A DNA stretch of 64,000 nucleotides from Lycocorax pyrrhopterus obiensis (lineage: Eukaryota; Chordata; Aves; Passeriformes; Paradisaeidae), in the NCBI GenBank assembly GCA_014706295.1, contig JACSVZ010000037.1, positions 5,117,501 through 5,181,500 of the forward strand, in the 5' to 3' direction. Position numbers and translations under genes: made by a program. A model generated the notes under the pieces. It saw only the letters and a list, made by a program, of their open reading frames with translations, had not been told where the DNA came from and did not search any database. Shown here piece by piece: positions 24,621 through 36,366 of this stretch (the stretch's first letter is position 1; every line of letters begins with the position of its first letter).

Positions 24621-26225
24621 AGAAGAAAAGCACCCTGTGCTCTAGGCGCAGGCACATGGAGCATCAGGCTGGGTGGTTTAGAGTCTAGAGCTGATTCATG
24701 AGAGCCAAGCATGCAGAAAGCATTACAAAAATCCTCAACGTTATTTCAGGCAACTAATGTGTTTGCCTTCTCCTCCTCCAGCTTCACTGCCCTTCTCCAG
24801 GGTCCCTCCTAGGTGCTGAGACTGACCATCTCCCCTTGGTGTGCACAGGGAGAGCCACAGATCTGTGGTATCCCAGTGCTTCACTGCTGAGACTGCAGCA
24901 GAGCAAGGCAGAGTGATGCATGGGGACAGTGCTCAATACATTTATAAATAATCACCTCTTCTATGCCCTGCAGGAGAGTGTGACTTCACAGTGATGTGTG
25001 TGATTGTCACACAGGCCCAAGGAGAGCTACTGCTTTGACTGCTAGCTTGGTTCCTGGGGGGCTTTCTTCTTCTTTGCCCTGTCTCCAGAGCCAAGGATCA
25101 GTGAGTGTAAGAGGCTGTACGGGTTGCTGCACAAAGACACAGCAGTACTTTACTAGCTAAGACATGTCCATGCAGTTGATGGCTCTCAGCCATCACACTG
25201 CAAAGGATTCTCCACATATATCTATAGACTACAGAGAACCACATTCTTCTTTCTCCCAGACTTAGTGACAGATTAAGTCACTGAAGTCACCTGGCACTTC
25301 AGCCTCCTGCTTGACTGGATCCCTGGAGTCCTGACATCCCAGTCCACGCACACTAATGAAGCAGTATAGAAAAGGACTGTACCACATTCTTCCGAGAAGT
25401 TTTTTCCAGGGCAGATGGGGCACAGAAACATTGTCCCCAAATTGGGTGTGCCTAAATTACAACATGCTGAAGTGTTCTGTGGACTGGTGGATCAGTGAGT
25501 GGCAGAGGACCGGCCCCAAGTTTGGGTTAGCACCCAATCCACAAAGCAGTGACAGATGTACATGAAGACTGCGACACCCGGCTGGGTCTGACCCCCATGA
25601 ACCTCACAGCAATTTATCTCATGCTGTGCCAGACCTTTGCTTAATGTGGTCATTCTTCTCAGCTGAGCCCACACTGACATTGCTGTACTGCGTCCCTTCT
25701 TGAGCCTGCGCTGAGACATGGCTCCTGCGTGGACCTGCTCTATGTGCCACAGACTGAGGGTCCCTCTGAGGCAAAACCTTCCAAGTGCCCCGGAGACACC
25801 AAACTGGACACAGTCATAGTTAAGTGACAGTGTATGCTCCACGTTCAGCAGAGGATCAGATCAGAAAATGCTGTAAGTCTCCTTTATTGCTTTCTATGGA
25901 TCTCACCAAATATTCCCAGGCATTTGCCCCGCACTGTCCTTGCTGTTACCTTAGAGTTCCAAGCACTGGTTCTCCTTCACTCCCCACCACTGACTCATTC
26001 GGTTTCTTTGCAGGTCAAAGAGAAAGGTGGGCAGAAAAACTGTACCTAATTTCCTGTTAAAGTATTGTGGCAGAAGAGGGAAAGGGTTGGTATTGAAGCA
26101 TGAGAGGTACTGTAAGATAGAAAAAGCTTTGCCCCAATTCGCTATTGCCCCCCATATTTTTTTTTAAGGGGTATTTAATGAGTGAGATTTCCCCTGTATC
26201 CTCTATGGGCAACACACGCCTGGCT
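24621..26225. other. non-coding, intron-like
   Basis: No supported exon or repeat. The 116-codon minus-strand frame at 25492-25842 has no splice context or recognised domain. Confidence 0.5.
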
Positions 26226-26229
26226 CACC

Positions 26230-26550
26230 TCATTTACTCAGCTAGAGCATGTTTTATTAATCTGGAGTCTCAACAGGGTCCTTTAGTTCTATTAATTTAT
26301 TAATATTGCTAATTAAATATCATATTCACAAATGTAAATTTCCTAATAGTGTCCCTTCCATTTTCAAATTTAAAAAAAAAAGAAAAAGCAGCAGTGGCTT
26401 GTTATGTTAGTCGATTGAAAGCAATTCAGGCTAATCAGGATAGCCGGGCTGTCTTGTGTCTGCAGAGGGAGGGCCACTGTCAGTTTGCTTTGGGGCAAAT
26501 ATCCACCTTCTACCAAGAGCTTTAACAATTAGATTTCAAAGCAGGTACAA
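26230..26550. promoter_or_regulatory. candidate conserved non-coding block
   Basis: Contains 'tctattaatttattaatattgctaattaaatatcatattc' followed by 'ttagtcgattgaaagcaattcaggctaatcaggatagccgg'. It is rich in TAATTA-type and TAATC-type homeodomain cores, is non-repetitive and has no open frame. Typical of distal developmental enhancers; inference only. Confidence 0.3.
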
Positions 26551-26790
26551 AATTATGTGAGTGGAGTAAATGGAAGGGGGTGGGAGAAAGGGAAAGCAGA
26601 GAGTTTGGTGTATGTGGGAAGAGGTACCAGGAAAAAAACCTTAACAACTGGCACAGCAGAATTGATGAGGGTCAGGGGCACACATGTAGCCAGAGTCCAG
26701 GACCAGCACTGGTGTAAGGGAAAGCATAACTTAATAGGCAGCCAAGAAGCCTGGGAAGTGGCTGGTCCTGTGTGGAAAGGGTCATGGGAG

Positions 26791-26828
26791 GGGACTGGCC
26801 CCTCTGGAGGGGACTGGTCCCTCTGGAG
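26791..26828 (+). repeat. 19-bp tandem duplication
   Basis: Two adjacent 19-bp units, gggactggcccctctggag and gggactggtccctctggag, differ at one position. Local replication-slippage product. Confidence 0.9.
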
Positions 26829-26829
26829 A

Positions 26830-27239
26830 AATGCAGTTGATGGGGGAGGTCCAGCATCTGAATTGTATTTTGCATGTTTTCCCTGCTGACACTTTCAGCT
26901 ATGTATTTTTATATATGTGTATGTTCGGGAAGATGTGATAATCTGTGCATTGGGATGACTGGGCTGGTGTTGCATTAAGGAAAGTTTTAAAAATACATTA
27001 TATTGTTTTTATTATTAATGGTAATGATAGGGGCCTGTTCGTTATCTTCCCTTTTGTTATGAGCTCTGTAATCTGAGGATGCTGCGGCAATGTAAAAGGG
27101 ATAATGCAGTGGTACTGCTCAATTTAGTCCTGTTCTAAAATTCCATCCTTCTTAATATTTATGATCAGAACCCAGGAAAATAACATGCAGTTGCCTTTTC
27201 TCAAGAAGTTTATCAAAAGCGTAGAAACCTTTTCTTGCA
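26830..27239. other. non-coding, no feature recognised
   Basis: AT-rich unique sequence. Nothing supported. Confidence 0.5.
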
Positions 27240-27480
27240 TCCATTGTGCAAAACGGACCTCAATAAAAAAATCCTTATACTCATTGTATGGATGAGAGAC
27301 ATAGGCCCAGAAGGCAAAATACAAGTCCTAAGGTTATCACTGAATATCTCGTCAGATCCCAGCCCTTTCCCTAGGTTAAATGCTAAACCATTTGCAGAAA
27401 GGCACAAAACAGTACATTATGAGAAATTTGGGTGCAGAACATGGGCCACCTAGTATTTCATCCCTTGCTTTAAATGCTAG
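27240..27480 (-). repeat. probable MIR relic
   Basis: 'tcattgtatggatgagagacataggcccagaaggcaaaatacaagtcctaagg' and then 'gatcccagccctttccctaggttaaatgctaaaccatttgc' parallel the reverse-complement MIR order 'cattttacagatgggaaactgaggcacagag ... tcacacagc ... aacccaggt...ctaaccactagg'. Diverged. Confidence 0.45.
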
Positions 27481-27484
27481 ACTG

Positions 27485-28250
27485 CCCTAGCCCAGAGTAT
27501 GAAAATAGTTAGAAGGGTACACACTGAAACAGGGGAAAATACAGCTGTCTCCAGGCAGGTGATTTTTTTTCTGTACACAGAAAGAATTCCCAAATGAAAA
27601 TCCACTGATGACTCCAAGATGCCTAAATGAATAACAGCACTGACCAGGTCAAAAGCAGATCCATTGCAACTGAGAGCTGGAGGGTGACACTCCCTCAGAG
27701 GCAGACAGACCTGTTCCTTCTGAGACAAACAGGAAAATAAGGTCCCATTCCAGACACCTGTACTGAATCCTAGCGGCTGTCCAACTTTTGCTGTTGCGTT
27801 GCATGTCCGTACACCAAGGCTGGTGAAGGGTGAATGCTTTGCAACCTGGTTGGGCTGTTTAACCAGAGTGAGGGATATGTCGTGTGGAGGGGTAGGTCTA
27901 AAGGGGAAGAGAAGGGAACAAACTGCTGCAACAAAATGCCTTTTCAATCTCCCACAGAGAGCAGAGACAATACAGAAAGCCCCGGGCTGAACTGGAAGGA
28001 ACTGGTTCTTGTCACCTCACACGCACTGGTCTTTTGTACAATTGAGCGGGTCTGCGATGGGGAGACAGCACTCCACCTTCCCAGTCAGCACTTACTAGTA
28101 AGCAGCCTAATATCAGCTCAAGAAATGTTGCCGAGGTATCGGCTTCTGATGCCACGTTATCGCTCCAGTTTGAGAAAGTATAGAGCTCACCTCCTCATGC
28201 AGACATAATAGGAGAGGACATCACCTTAATTCCACCTCCATTAGACCTCA
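27485..28250. other. non-coding, no feature recognised
   Basis: The minus frame at 27477-27947 is 156 codons long but has no recognisable domain or supported splice sites. I treat it as chance. Confidence 0.45.
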
Positions 28251-28254
28251 GAGA

Positions 28255-28500
28255 GTCGACTGTGACCCCCTTGACCTCATCAATATTCAAAAGCTTAACA
28301 AAAAAAGGCTGTAACTGGGGAAGTCAGAAATAATGTAATGCAGTATTGATTATTTTATGGTACAATTAGGTGTAATTACATCTCTCAAATTTTATTTTAA
28401 TGTTACTTTATACTACTTTTAGCCTTTTAAAATTATCCAAAACATCTCTGTTTAATGGAATGAACATGCCTTCAATTTAAATGTGAAACAGTCTTTTTCT
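28255..28500. promoter_or_regulatory. candidate conserved non-coding block
   Basis: 'cctcatcaatattcaaaagc', 'gtattgattattttatggtacaattaggtgtaattacatctc' and 'catgccttcaatttaaatgtg' form a unique AT-rich stretch with several homeodomain-like cores and no reading frame. Confidence 0.3.
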
Positions 28501-28763
28501 GCTAAAGTGTGACCTCAATATATTTGAAAACATAAATTACTGCTATGTATAAACCATAAAAAATGAATGATGAATTTAATTCTGGTGAAGCGTGAGGGAC
28601 TAGGAATGCAATGGGGAAATACTGTTTATCCAGAGGAGAGCGGACAGCTGAGGTGGAGAGAAGGAGGCAAAATATGACCTTCTCTAACACTGAATGGGAC
28701 ATGTCATATGGAGGACTTGACTTTGGACTTGCAGACCAAGGGCAAAAATCATTTATTCTCTGG

Positions 28764-28852
28764 ATCAAGTCCTCAGCTGGCCTTGATCAGCATAGCTTCA
28801 TTGCAATCAAAGGCATGATACTGATTTACATCAGTGGGGATTTTGGTCCCCT
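28764..28852. mobile_element. degenerate palindromic MITE
   Basis: 'aagtcctcagctggccttgatcagcatagcttcattgcaatcaaaggcatgatactgatttacatcagtggggattttggtcc' is a decayed hairpin. The left arm 'tcctcagctgg...gcatagcttcattg' pairs with the right arm '...gatttacatcagtggggattttgg'. The same wording ('gatcctcagctggtgtaaatc...ccattgaagtcaatgg') occurs in short palindromic repeats of amniote genomes. I cannot name the family. Confidence 0.5.
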
Positions 28853-28854
28853 GT

Positions 28855-31010
28855 ATTTTCTCGATATTTGATTCCCTCCAGCTTTTTTAGATGTGCAGAG
28901 ATGAACGTTGTAGCCAGAGACCCACAGGGTAACCTCCTCACTCTTCATCTTTCAGACCTCTTTGCACTACCAGACTAGTGTAAAAGGACCTTTGCATAAA
29001 CAAGAACAGGGCTGTAAGAACCAACTGAACCCTCCTGTCTCTCATTTGCCAGTATCACCTCACCCATTATTAGAACTAATTACATTCATTACTGGGATCT
29101 AGGAGCCTTAGTCTCGAACCAGAGCTCCATTACTAAAGATATGAGACAGCTGAGTGTCCCTACTCAGCCTCTGCGCAGAGCCTTTTCTAACACACCAGTG
29201 TTTGGATCTGTGGGCGTTATCACAAGAGATTTATTAATAAATTATGATAGGCCAAAACTTCTTCCTCGGTGACCACAGACAGATGATTTTTTCCTCTGGG
29301 ACTCTTGTTTTAAATGGAAACTATGCCTGAACTTCAGTGCTATCAAGTCCTCTGAGCACTGACTGTGCAAGTGTAAGTTCCAATTTCATCTTGATAGCAA
29401 TTCCTATTTCCAACACAAACATTTCCTTTTTTTACCTCTTAACATGCAGGTAGGGAAGAAAGTATGCTGTCACCCATAAGTGTATATAACAGTTTGAGTT
29501 TATGCTTGAGGAAAGGAGAAGCACGGTGGCTAGAAGGGTCACTGGTAATGGTCTTAGAGATCCTTTGGGCCAGTGTGAGTGACAGACTGTTAAATTAAAG
29601 CCATTTTCATATTAGTTCCTTCCCCACCTCTTGCTTCTTACCCACTGAAATAATTTAAGCCTAAGCTTTCTATATCACCGGGGGTTACAACGAAGGTATG
29701 TAGGAAGAGAAATTAGAAAGACGGGCAAACAATTGAAATGTAACTGTTGGAGAATCTCAGCTTCTGTGCTACTGTATTCCATACGTTATTCGCAAATGGA
29801 AAAATCCCTACACATTCAGGTATCAAATATCTGAGAAGAATTATCCTCCACTGCATCTCTTGGCTGCATACTGTGAAGGGCATTGCCCACTGAGCTGGAC
29901 AGAAGGCTGGATGCAGTTAGCGAGTCATCCTGGCTGGGCATTCTTTGATCCCTGAGGTCAGTGGCCAGCGGCTCCCAACAACCTGCGCTGTTACGTACAT
30001 CTTGCCTGAGCACAGGCTTTCAGGGCTAACTCAGAATTCTGTAAAACCTTATACCAGATTGGAATAAGTTCCTTTGGAGGAGAATCAGAAAGGGAACAGG
30101 TCTTATCACAGAATAAAATACAGCAATGTTCTTTTAACCTGCAAAGATAACTTTAGGCAAAAGTCTGTAAACTGCCTCAGTCGTTGAGAAAATATGGGAA
30201 ACAAATTTATTCACCTGAAACAATATAACGTGGGGAAGCTCTGTGTTGCTGAATGATTTATTCAGTAAACTTCAGAGAAAGGAGTATGTAAGACCTTAAG
30301 TAAATTATCCATGTGTGTAAGCACTTCATATTCTGCTTCATATTCCCTTCTGTTGATAAAAAAAGCCGTAGGTAGTTCTAGGCTGAGGAGAGCATCAGGA
30401 TATGATATGCTACACCATCTTACGTGGCAGCTCAGAGAGATCTTCTACCCTGAAAAGTGCTTGTGCACTGCCTTTTGACAGTCTAGAACAAGCCCTGATC
30501 TTTTTAGCCTATTCTATTGCACTTCAGCTCAGAGGAGCAACTTTAACACCTATAGAAGACTAAGTTCGGCCTCAGCAGCAGCATAAGGCTGGTTCAAATA
30601 CCAAATCAATTCACTTGCAGGAAAAATCAGAGCAGATTGAAGTCTTACAGCAGGAAGCTGACACCAGTAGAGATCTATCTGGTAGGCTGTTGTGAAGGAG
30701 CTCCATTTTTAAACATTAATCCACAAACCATTATGTAAATTTCTTAGGTGGGTTTTCCCTGGCACGATTGGATCAGCTCCAGTCAAATTGTGCAAGTTTA
30801 TGGAGAACACGAAAGTGGTAATTTTGCTTAAGTGAAGCAAAGGAACTATCTAGTCTGACCAATTTCTAAACTTGAGCATCTTGAAACTCACGTACCCCCT
30901 CTTAGCTCCCCTTCAAACTGAGAATACGATAGCTGTGTGAAGTGGTAATCGCGGGGATCGCTCCTGATAGCTTTGTAAGGCTGTTCTTTATCCCAGAACT
31001 ATTGATACAG
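28855..31010. other. non-coding, no feature recognised
   Basis: Unique AT-rich sequence. No repeat family, RNA or exon is supported. Confidence 0.5.
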
Positions 31011-31016
31011 ACTTAC

Positions 31017-31236
31017 CATGAAGGACCTGCCTGTTTAATCCACAACTTTTCAAAACACCTGCCAGCAGTTCAGTGAATTCAGCAGCCAAACATCCCAGGA
31101 TGCTCATCATCTGGAGTTGCTGATTTGTTGCTATCCTTTCTTTCAAGTGTTCCCTTATCTGCTTTACATCAACAGCCAGGGTGCCAAGATGCTCATTACT
31201 TCCTAATGGTCCATATTCCATTTCTATATTTTTCTT
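31017..31236 (-). other. candidate coding exon
   Basis: On the minus strand a T-rich tract ending in 'ggtctttaag' (AG at 31238-31237) precedes a frame open for the whole block, which ends in 'cttcatg|gtaagt', a near-perfect donor (GT at 31016-31015). With this acceptor the exon is 220 nt, phase 0 to 1. A second acceptor ('aatatag', exon from 31223) gives 207 nt, symmetric phase 1. The roughly 70 residues are protein-like: an acidic start (EMEYGPLGSNEHL), a charged probable helix (VKQIREHLKERIATNQQLQ), then an amphipathic stretch with small residues and two Cys (SILGCLAAEFTELLAGVLKS). No family is recognised. An open frame of this length flanked by splice sites is uncommon by chance but not proof. 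Confidence 0.35.
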
Positions 31237-31239
31237 CTT

Positions 31240-31905
31240 AAAGACCAATTAAAAAAAAAAAAGTTAAGTAGCTCAGCCGTTTTAGAATCGCCATTGATTC
31301 CAGCTCCCTCCTAATTTATTAATGGGCTTACCCTCTCTATCGTATTTCTTTCCCCTGATATACTTGGAAGAGCTCTCATTATTTATTGTAGCCTTTTGGG
31401 CCAACATTTACTCCTTCTGCTTCCTACCTACACTGAAAGCTGGAAAGGTTTCTCCATTTGCCTGCTGGCTTCTTCCCCATAGCTGGATGAGTTCAGACAT
31501 CTAAAGGTTTTCAAATTTGAAAATGGAGGAAGTTCTGTGTCATTCCTATTTGAGTCAAACCAACTCCAGCAAGCCTTGGAGATTAGAAATTGCACAAGTG
31601 AGCATGTTCTAGTATCTGAAGAGCAGGGAAATGATACAGTATTTTAGGAGCAGTCTATCTAATACAGATTTTTGTTACCATTACAAGGGCTTTGAAGAAA
31701 AAGCACAAGAAATCTGACAAAATTGGGCTAAAAATAATTCGAGTCCTCAGAAGACTCCACCAGCTCCAACAAAACCAAATCAAATAGTCAAGTTCGGCAT
31801 TATAAAGTTTCCAAGGGAGCTGGGCACGTCATTTCCCTGTTTTTTCTCTGTACTTTGGGAGTATCTCCACCTGTGAGGATAGTTGCATTGGCTGCTAGGA
31901 TTTAC
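31240..31905. other. non-coding, no feature recognised
   Basis: An A-run at 31251-31262 is, on the minus strand, the T-tract before the exon candidate. Nothing else is supported. Confidence 0.45.
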
Positions 31906-31911
31906 TGGATT

Positions 31912-31935
31912 TTCTTTCTTTTCAGGTAAGCAAAT
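31912..31935 (+). promoter_or_regulatory. juxtaposed acceptor/donor, possible recursive splice site
   Basis: 'gattttctttcttttcag|gtaagcaaa': a strong pyrimidine tract and CAG acceptor (AG at 31928-31929) directly fused to a GTAAGC donor. This zero-length-exon layout is the definition of a ratchet/recursive splice site, known from long introns. It would imply a plus-strand transcript spanning this point, consistent with a start at the CpG island. It may also be coincidence. Confidence 0.3.
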
Positions 31936-31939
31936 TATT

Positions 31940-33580
31940 CATAAGACTGAAGTAGGGAAATCCACTCCTCCCTGGCCACAATCAAGTTTCCCACCAATTA
32001 GGCAAATTGACATGAGGTTTAACATTTTCCCACTTATGTTTCCAAAAGTACTATGAAAACAATCCCTCGAATTGATATCCAAACTAACCTTGCCCTGTAA
32101 AGCAGCTTTGGGAAAAGCTTTAGAAGGTAAAATTGCTAGAAAGTTTTACCAACAATAGAAAATCAACCAAACACAAAAAGGGTTTTTAAGATCAAGGAAG
32201 GACTGTCTTCAAACAAAGTGTATCACACAGACAGGCACTGAGAGAACACACAGGTCAGATTAACATTCACAAGCTCATTCTAGAGAAAAGTTATTTCTAC
32301 AAAGATTTCAGGTAAATCTTTCTAAATTTCCACATTGTAAAGTAAATGAAGAAGAAAAGGATGTTTATGAAGGCACAAATAAAAGGTGTAGGTGTGCACA
32401 AGTGCATATGTATATGCATCTGTGTGCAGCAGAGTGTTTCTGCATAGGTGCATGTGCATACACAAAGATACTAGCTGTGCTTTCCCATTGGTCTTCTTCT
32501 ACCCTTAGTGTGCAGGAGTGACAGAAAAGGCTCTCAAATGGCCTTTTACCACCACACAACCAGTCATGCCAGGCTATGTACAGACTCTGCTCTCATCCTG
32601 ACCCAGATTTAGAGCAGGGTGACTAAATAATAACTTGCAGTTATGCTTACTCCCAGTTTTATCCATCATTTTTGAAGTTTCATCTGCAGAAGCACGTGTA
32701 ATCCAGTGAGCAGCAATGTTAATCCCAAGGGAATGCCAGTCCCTGGGGACAGCCAAGGCCCTGCTTCCTGTTTAACGAATGTGCAGTGACTGGTTAGGCA
32801 AATTGTGTATCCGCATTTCCTATGAATATCCCTGACCATCTATTCCCACCTGTGTTTTCTATTGAAAGTTGGCATGATGCACGCTCAAAGAGATCCCAGA
32901 TGCTCATGCCTAGCAGGGAGTACAAATATCAGTTCTCCTGAGATAATTCAGTTTATCTATTATCAAAATCTGTAGCACAGTAGCACCTAGATGTCACACA
33001 ATGCTGAATGGACACATGCTAAGAGGCAGCTCCTGTCCAGAAAAAGAGAAGTCTGAACAAACAAACACACAGAGGAGGAAAACAGAAGCACAGGGATGGA
33101 AAGCCTCCCTGCCCCTGACCAGGCACACACAGCATGCCAATGGTTGAGCTACTAAGGCAGAATTCCTGATCCCAAAATCCACAAGTATACCCTGAACAGC
33201 TAAAGGCTTGAGTAGCGCTCTTTGGGTAGACACTCAAAACTCATTACCGAACAGGACAGATCACCAGCTTCCCTTCCCTGATGCTTCTGTTCTTTACTGT
33301 ATCAGCACTGGATGGCACAGAAATTCCAAATATAGCAGCTCAGGAATCTCTTGCCTATTCCCTACTTGCCAGCAAAAAATCTTGTTTTGATATTTGCAGG
33401 AGCAAATTAATTTGGTATTCCTGATAAGATCTCAGACACACCCCAATGACACTTACACCCACAGCCACAGAGGCTGATAACATCATCAGCTGACTTCTCA
33501 GCTCAGCAGCAGTCTTTTTCACCCGTTTCTACGATTATGAAATACATATTTTGTGTGGCTGGCTAATGCCAAAGTTACAA
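31940..33580. other. non-coding, no feature recognised
   Basis: A second, weaker acceptor/donor juxtaposition ('aaagatttcaggtaaat') lies at about 32302-32318. CA/TG-rich text lies at 32393-32465. No gene is supported. Confidence 0.5.
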
Positions 33581-33584
33581 AATC

Positions 33585-33740
33585 CATGTAATTAAGATTA
33601 ATTTAAGAGTTGGATTGGATCAGCTTGTGGCATCCACCCATTAATTAAAAGAAACCCTTCGAATTTCAAGCGGCTGCCTTAATATTTCGCTCTGCGCTGG
33701 CACTGTTAACCTCAAATTGGCAGGCGAGATGTGAGTGCCC
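33585..33740. promoter_or_regulatory. candidate conserved non-coding block
   Basis: 'catgtaattaagattaatttaagagttggattggatcagc', 'cacccattaattaaaagaaac' and 'gcggctgccttaatatttcgctctgcgctggcactgttaacctcaaattggc' combine dense TAATTA cores with GC-containing unique words. This composition is common in deeply conserved enhancers. Untested. Confidence 0.35.
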
Positions 33741-35587
33741 AGGTGTGAAAGGCTGGGGGCCATTGGTTCGGGAACGCTGCCTGCATCGGGAGACAGGTGC
33801 CCTCTTCTGGAAGGTGCCAACATACTACCTGTACGGGCTGCTGGATTCCCTGCTTCCATGAATACCTGTACATACACTCCTGGCTAAATGCACACAAGCG
33901 TAACATCCATGCACGTAAGTCTGTGTAAGTGTATATATGACACACATCTTTCTGATGACCCACATAAATTGTACGTAGATGGTTACCTGTAATGATGACG
34001 TTTGATGTATTACGTGAATGTTTATGAAAATTTGTTCTTTTTTACTACATGTGCATATGTATATTAGTTCTGCAGAAGATTATCTAATGTCCACATGTGC
34101 TAGATTTTATGAGCCATGCAAAAACAACACTGAAATGAGTAAGTGTTCAAAGCTGTAGGGAAAGTATTTCAACCGAGTGGAAAAAACAGTGACAAACCTT
34201 CTGCGCAAGTTTATATGGATGGCTTTGTAGGTTCTTTAGGGGTCCTGCCTGCTCAGCTCATCTAATCTTTCCATAGAATACGAGCATTTTTATTAACTAT
34301 TTGCAGTGTCCTAGCATCTAAATTCTTAAACAATTTGACATTGCCTTTGTTGCAGAAACAGGAAGGGAATCTACAAACTGCCCTGAAGAGCTCACAGTTG
34401 ATGGTATGGAGTGTTAAAACCACACTATATGCTGAAATGTAAAACTTCAGGTCCCAAGATTACCTTTCATTTGGAATGGGTCCATTTACCCCCAAAAATG
34501 AAATGAGAAATAACACAGACTTGGAACAGCCTAATAATTTCAATTTGACTATGTTGATCACCTCATGCATGCATGGGAATATGAACAAAGATACATAAAT
34601 GCACCTTGGGACATACTGATGCATATGCACATAAGCACATTAATTCAACGAGGAAGTTAATTCAATAGGATTATGTACATGCACATAAAGTGTGTCAAAT
34701 GTCCAAGGATGTGGAGATATGTGCATATACATACAGAAATTGCATTTAGATGACCATATGAACATGTCTATGAAGTCCCTTAAGCAAACTTGTCAGAGAA
34801 GACACAGACTCTGTGTAAACAGCTGGAAAGATACTTAAGACCAAATGTTTTTTCATACTGTCATGTTACAAAAAAGTTAAGAATCTCTTCCAAATCCAGA
34901 TTTTCTCTTGGATTCTACAGATGCCGAGTCTAGTTGTTTTATGTATTTTTTATAATCTGAATTGCTCTCATGCAAAGACCTAGTTTTAATTCATTTAGAA
35001 CAAAATCTCTCCCTCTTCTCTTTACGATGGCGGAAAAAAGCTCACCCCAGCACAGCACGCTGTTCTTTTCAGCACCTCCTGTTGGGTGCACTTAGACTGG
35101 TCTCTTCAAATATATCCCATAATTTAACCCACAGCCATGGCTGAATCAGAGATCAGTAAGTCTCTCATAACAGCTTCTGCTGGATGAGATGTAAACCAGC
35201 CACTGTCTTTCTACCTTATTCTCTCTATCGTTCCATCAGCGCTCAGCGCTGTCTGAGTACAAGGCTTTGATCAAACTAGTAGTTTCCCTTCCAGACATCA
35301 CCACGATCCATATCCAACTATCCTTCAGCAGGGCAGGCTCCGACACCCCTTATTAGTAGCTTTGTATTTGCAGAATTGTGGCAAGTACAGGCTGGATAAG
35401 AACTTGCATATGTTTAACATAATCTAAATAACTGAGCGAGTCCTGCATTTAGTTTAGTTTACAGATTGGCTATTCCCAATTCTATTACCCTTCCTTATTG
35501 CCTCTCCTGACAGCCTGATCAAGAGAGGCAATCCGATCACTTACATTTCTGATACTAAAGCAAGTTACAAACAAATAAAATAATCAG

Positions 35588-35590
<3 letters not shown>
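33741..35590. other. non-coding, TG/CA-rich in places
   Basis: Repeated 'tgcacataa', 'atgtgcatat' style words around 34030-34760 give a loose low-complexity feel. At 35122-35150 'aacccacagccATGGctgaatcagagatca|gtaagt' combines an acceptor, a strong Kozak ATG and a donor within about 30 bp. It is too short to call. Confidence 0.45.

Positions 35591-35648
<58 letters not shown>
35591..35648 (+). repeat. (TAA)n microsatellite
   Basis: About 19 perfect TAA units without interruption. It is likely polymorphic. It lies about 20 bp beyond the donor side of the minus-strand exon candidate at 35668-35745, that is, inside the following intron if that exon is real. Confidence 0.97.
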
Positions 35649-35667
35649 CAGACAGGTATAACCTTAC

Positions 35668-35745
35668 CTGTCTATGAAAGGCAGCCACATCTGGAGTGCA
35701 GTATAGCAAATGTTCAGAGCATGGCAAAACTGCAGTCCAGTGTGT
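35668..35745 (-). other. candidate exon with strong splice sites
   Basis: On minus, 'aattcttcctttccctcgcag' is an excellent acceptor (AG at 35747-35746) and 'catagacag|gtaagg' an excellent donor (GT at 35667-35666). The 78-nt block is a multiple of three and is open in two frames (phase 0-0 and phase 2-2), so the frame cannot be decided. One frame gives a hydrophobic, Cys-containing peptide (LQFCHALNICYTALQMWLPF). It may be a coding or a non-coding RNA exon of the same minus-strand transcript as 31017-31236. No family is recognised. Confidence 0.3.
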
Positions 35746-35859
35746 CTGCGAGGGAAAGGAAGAATTTGATTAACGTGTTGTCCTGCACCAACTCTAAATC
35801 AATTAACAGATTTTATTTTTAAATAGGTACATCTGTAGTTTTACAGCTTATGTATGAAA

Positions 35860-35990
35860 GCGGGCTAGGGGTGAGAGGACTTGTCTGATGTTACCAGCAA
35901 GCAATCCAATAGTAGCTAGGAGTAGAATCTAGAATTAAGCAACACTGCACTGTCTGTATTTCCAGCACCTCTGCTCAGTTATGCTTAAGA
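35860..35990 (-). repeat. probable MIR relic
   Basis: 'gatgttaccagcaagcaatccaatagtagctaggagtagaatctagaattaagcaacactgcactgtct' corresponds to the reverse-complement MIR segment 'ggtcacacagcaagtcagtggcagagctgggaatagaacccagg...'. Decayed. Confidence 0.4.
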
Positions 35991-36366
35991 GAACAATGAG
36001 ATCTTTAACAAGCAGAGATGGCCAGGAGGTCACCCAAACGAGCCTGCAGAAACTGGTATAACTAATAACCAACACAAGTTTCCATGGAGAGGATTATAAC
36101 ATAGCCACCTCCTCTGACACGAGCAGATCTCTGCCCTGCCGATAGGCACAAAGCCTACCTGCACCTGAGGCCAGGGCACGGCAGCAGATTTTGAGGTGTC
36201 AGTGTACTCTACATGTGTTCTCATTCTTGGGGAAAATGTTCATGATTATTTCATTTTGTGGCAGTAATGGAAAATACATTTTAGTGCTTGTGTTCTGCAT
36301 TTGCAATTCATGTTCCCATACATGATTACATTAAGTCTGTGTTCTGTCATTTTTGATGAATGTAGC

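Noticed and set aside
27477..27947. 156-codon minus frame
   Set aside because: No domain, no splice consensus at its edges, and it overlaps open text on the other strand. Length is within chance for a 64-kb scan.
35122..35150. ATG in a strong Kozak context between an acceptor and GTAAGT
   Set aside because: Only about 20 nt would lie between the splice sites. Interesting but unsupported without transcripts.
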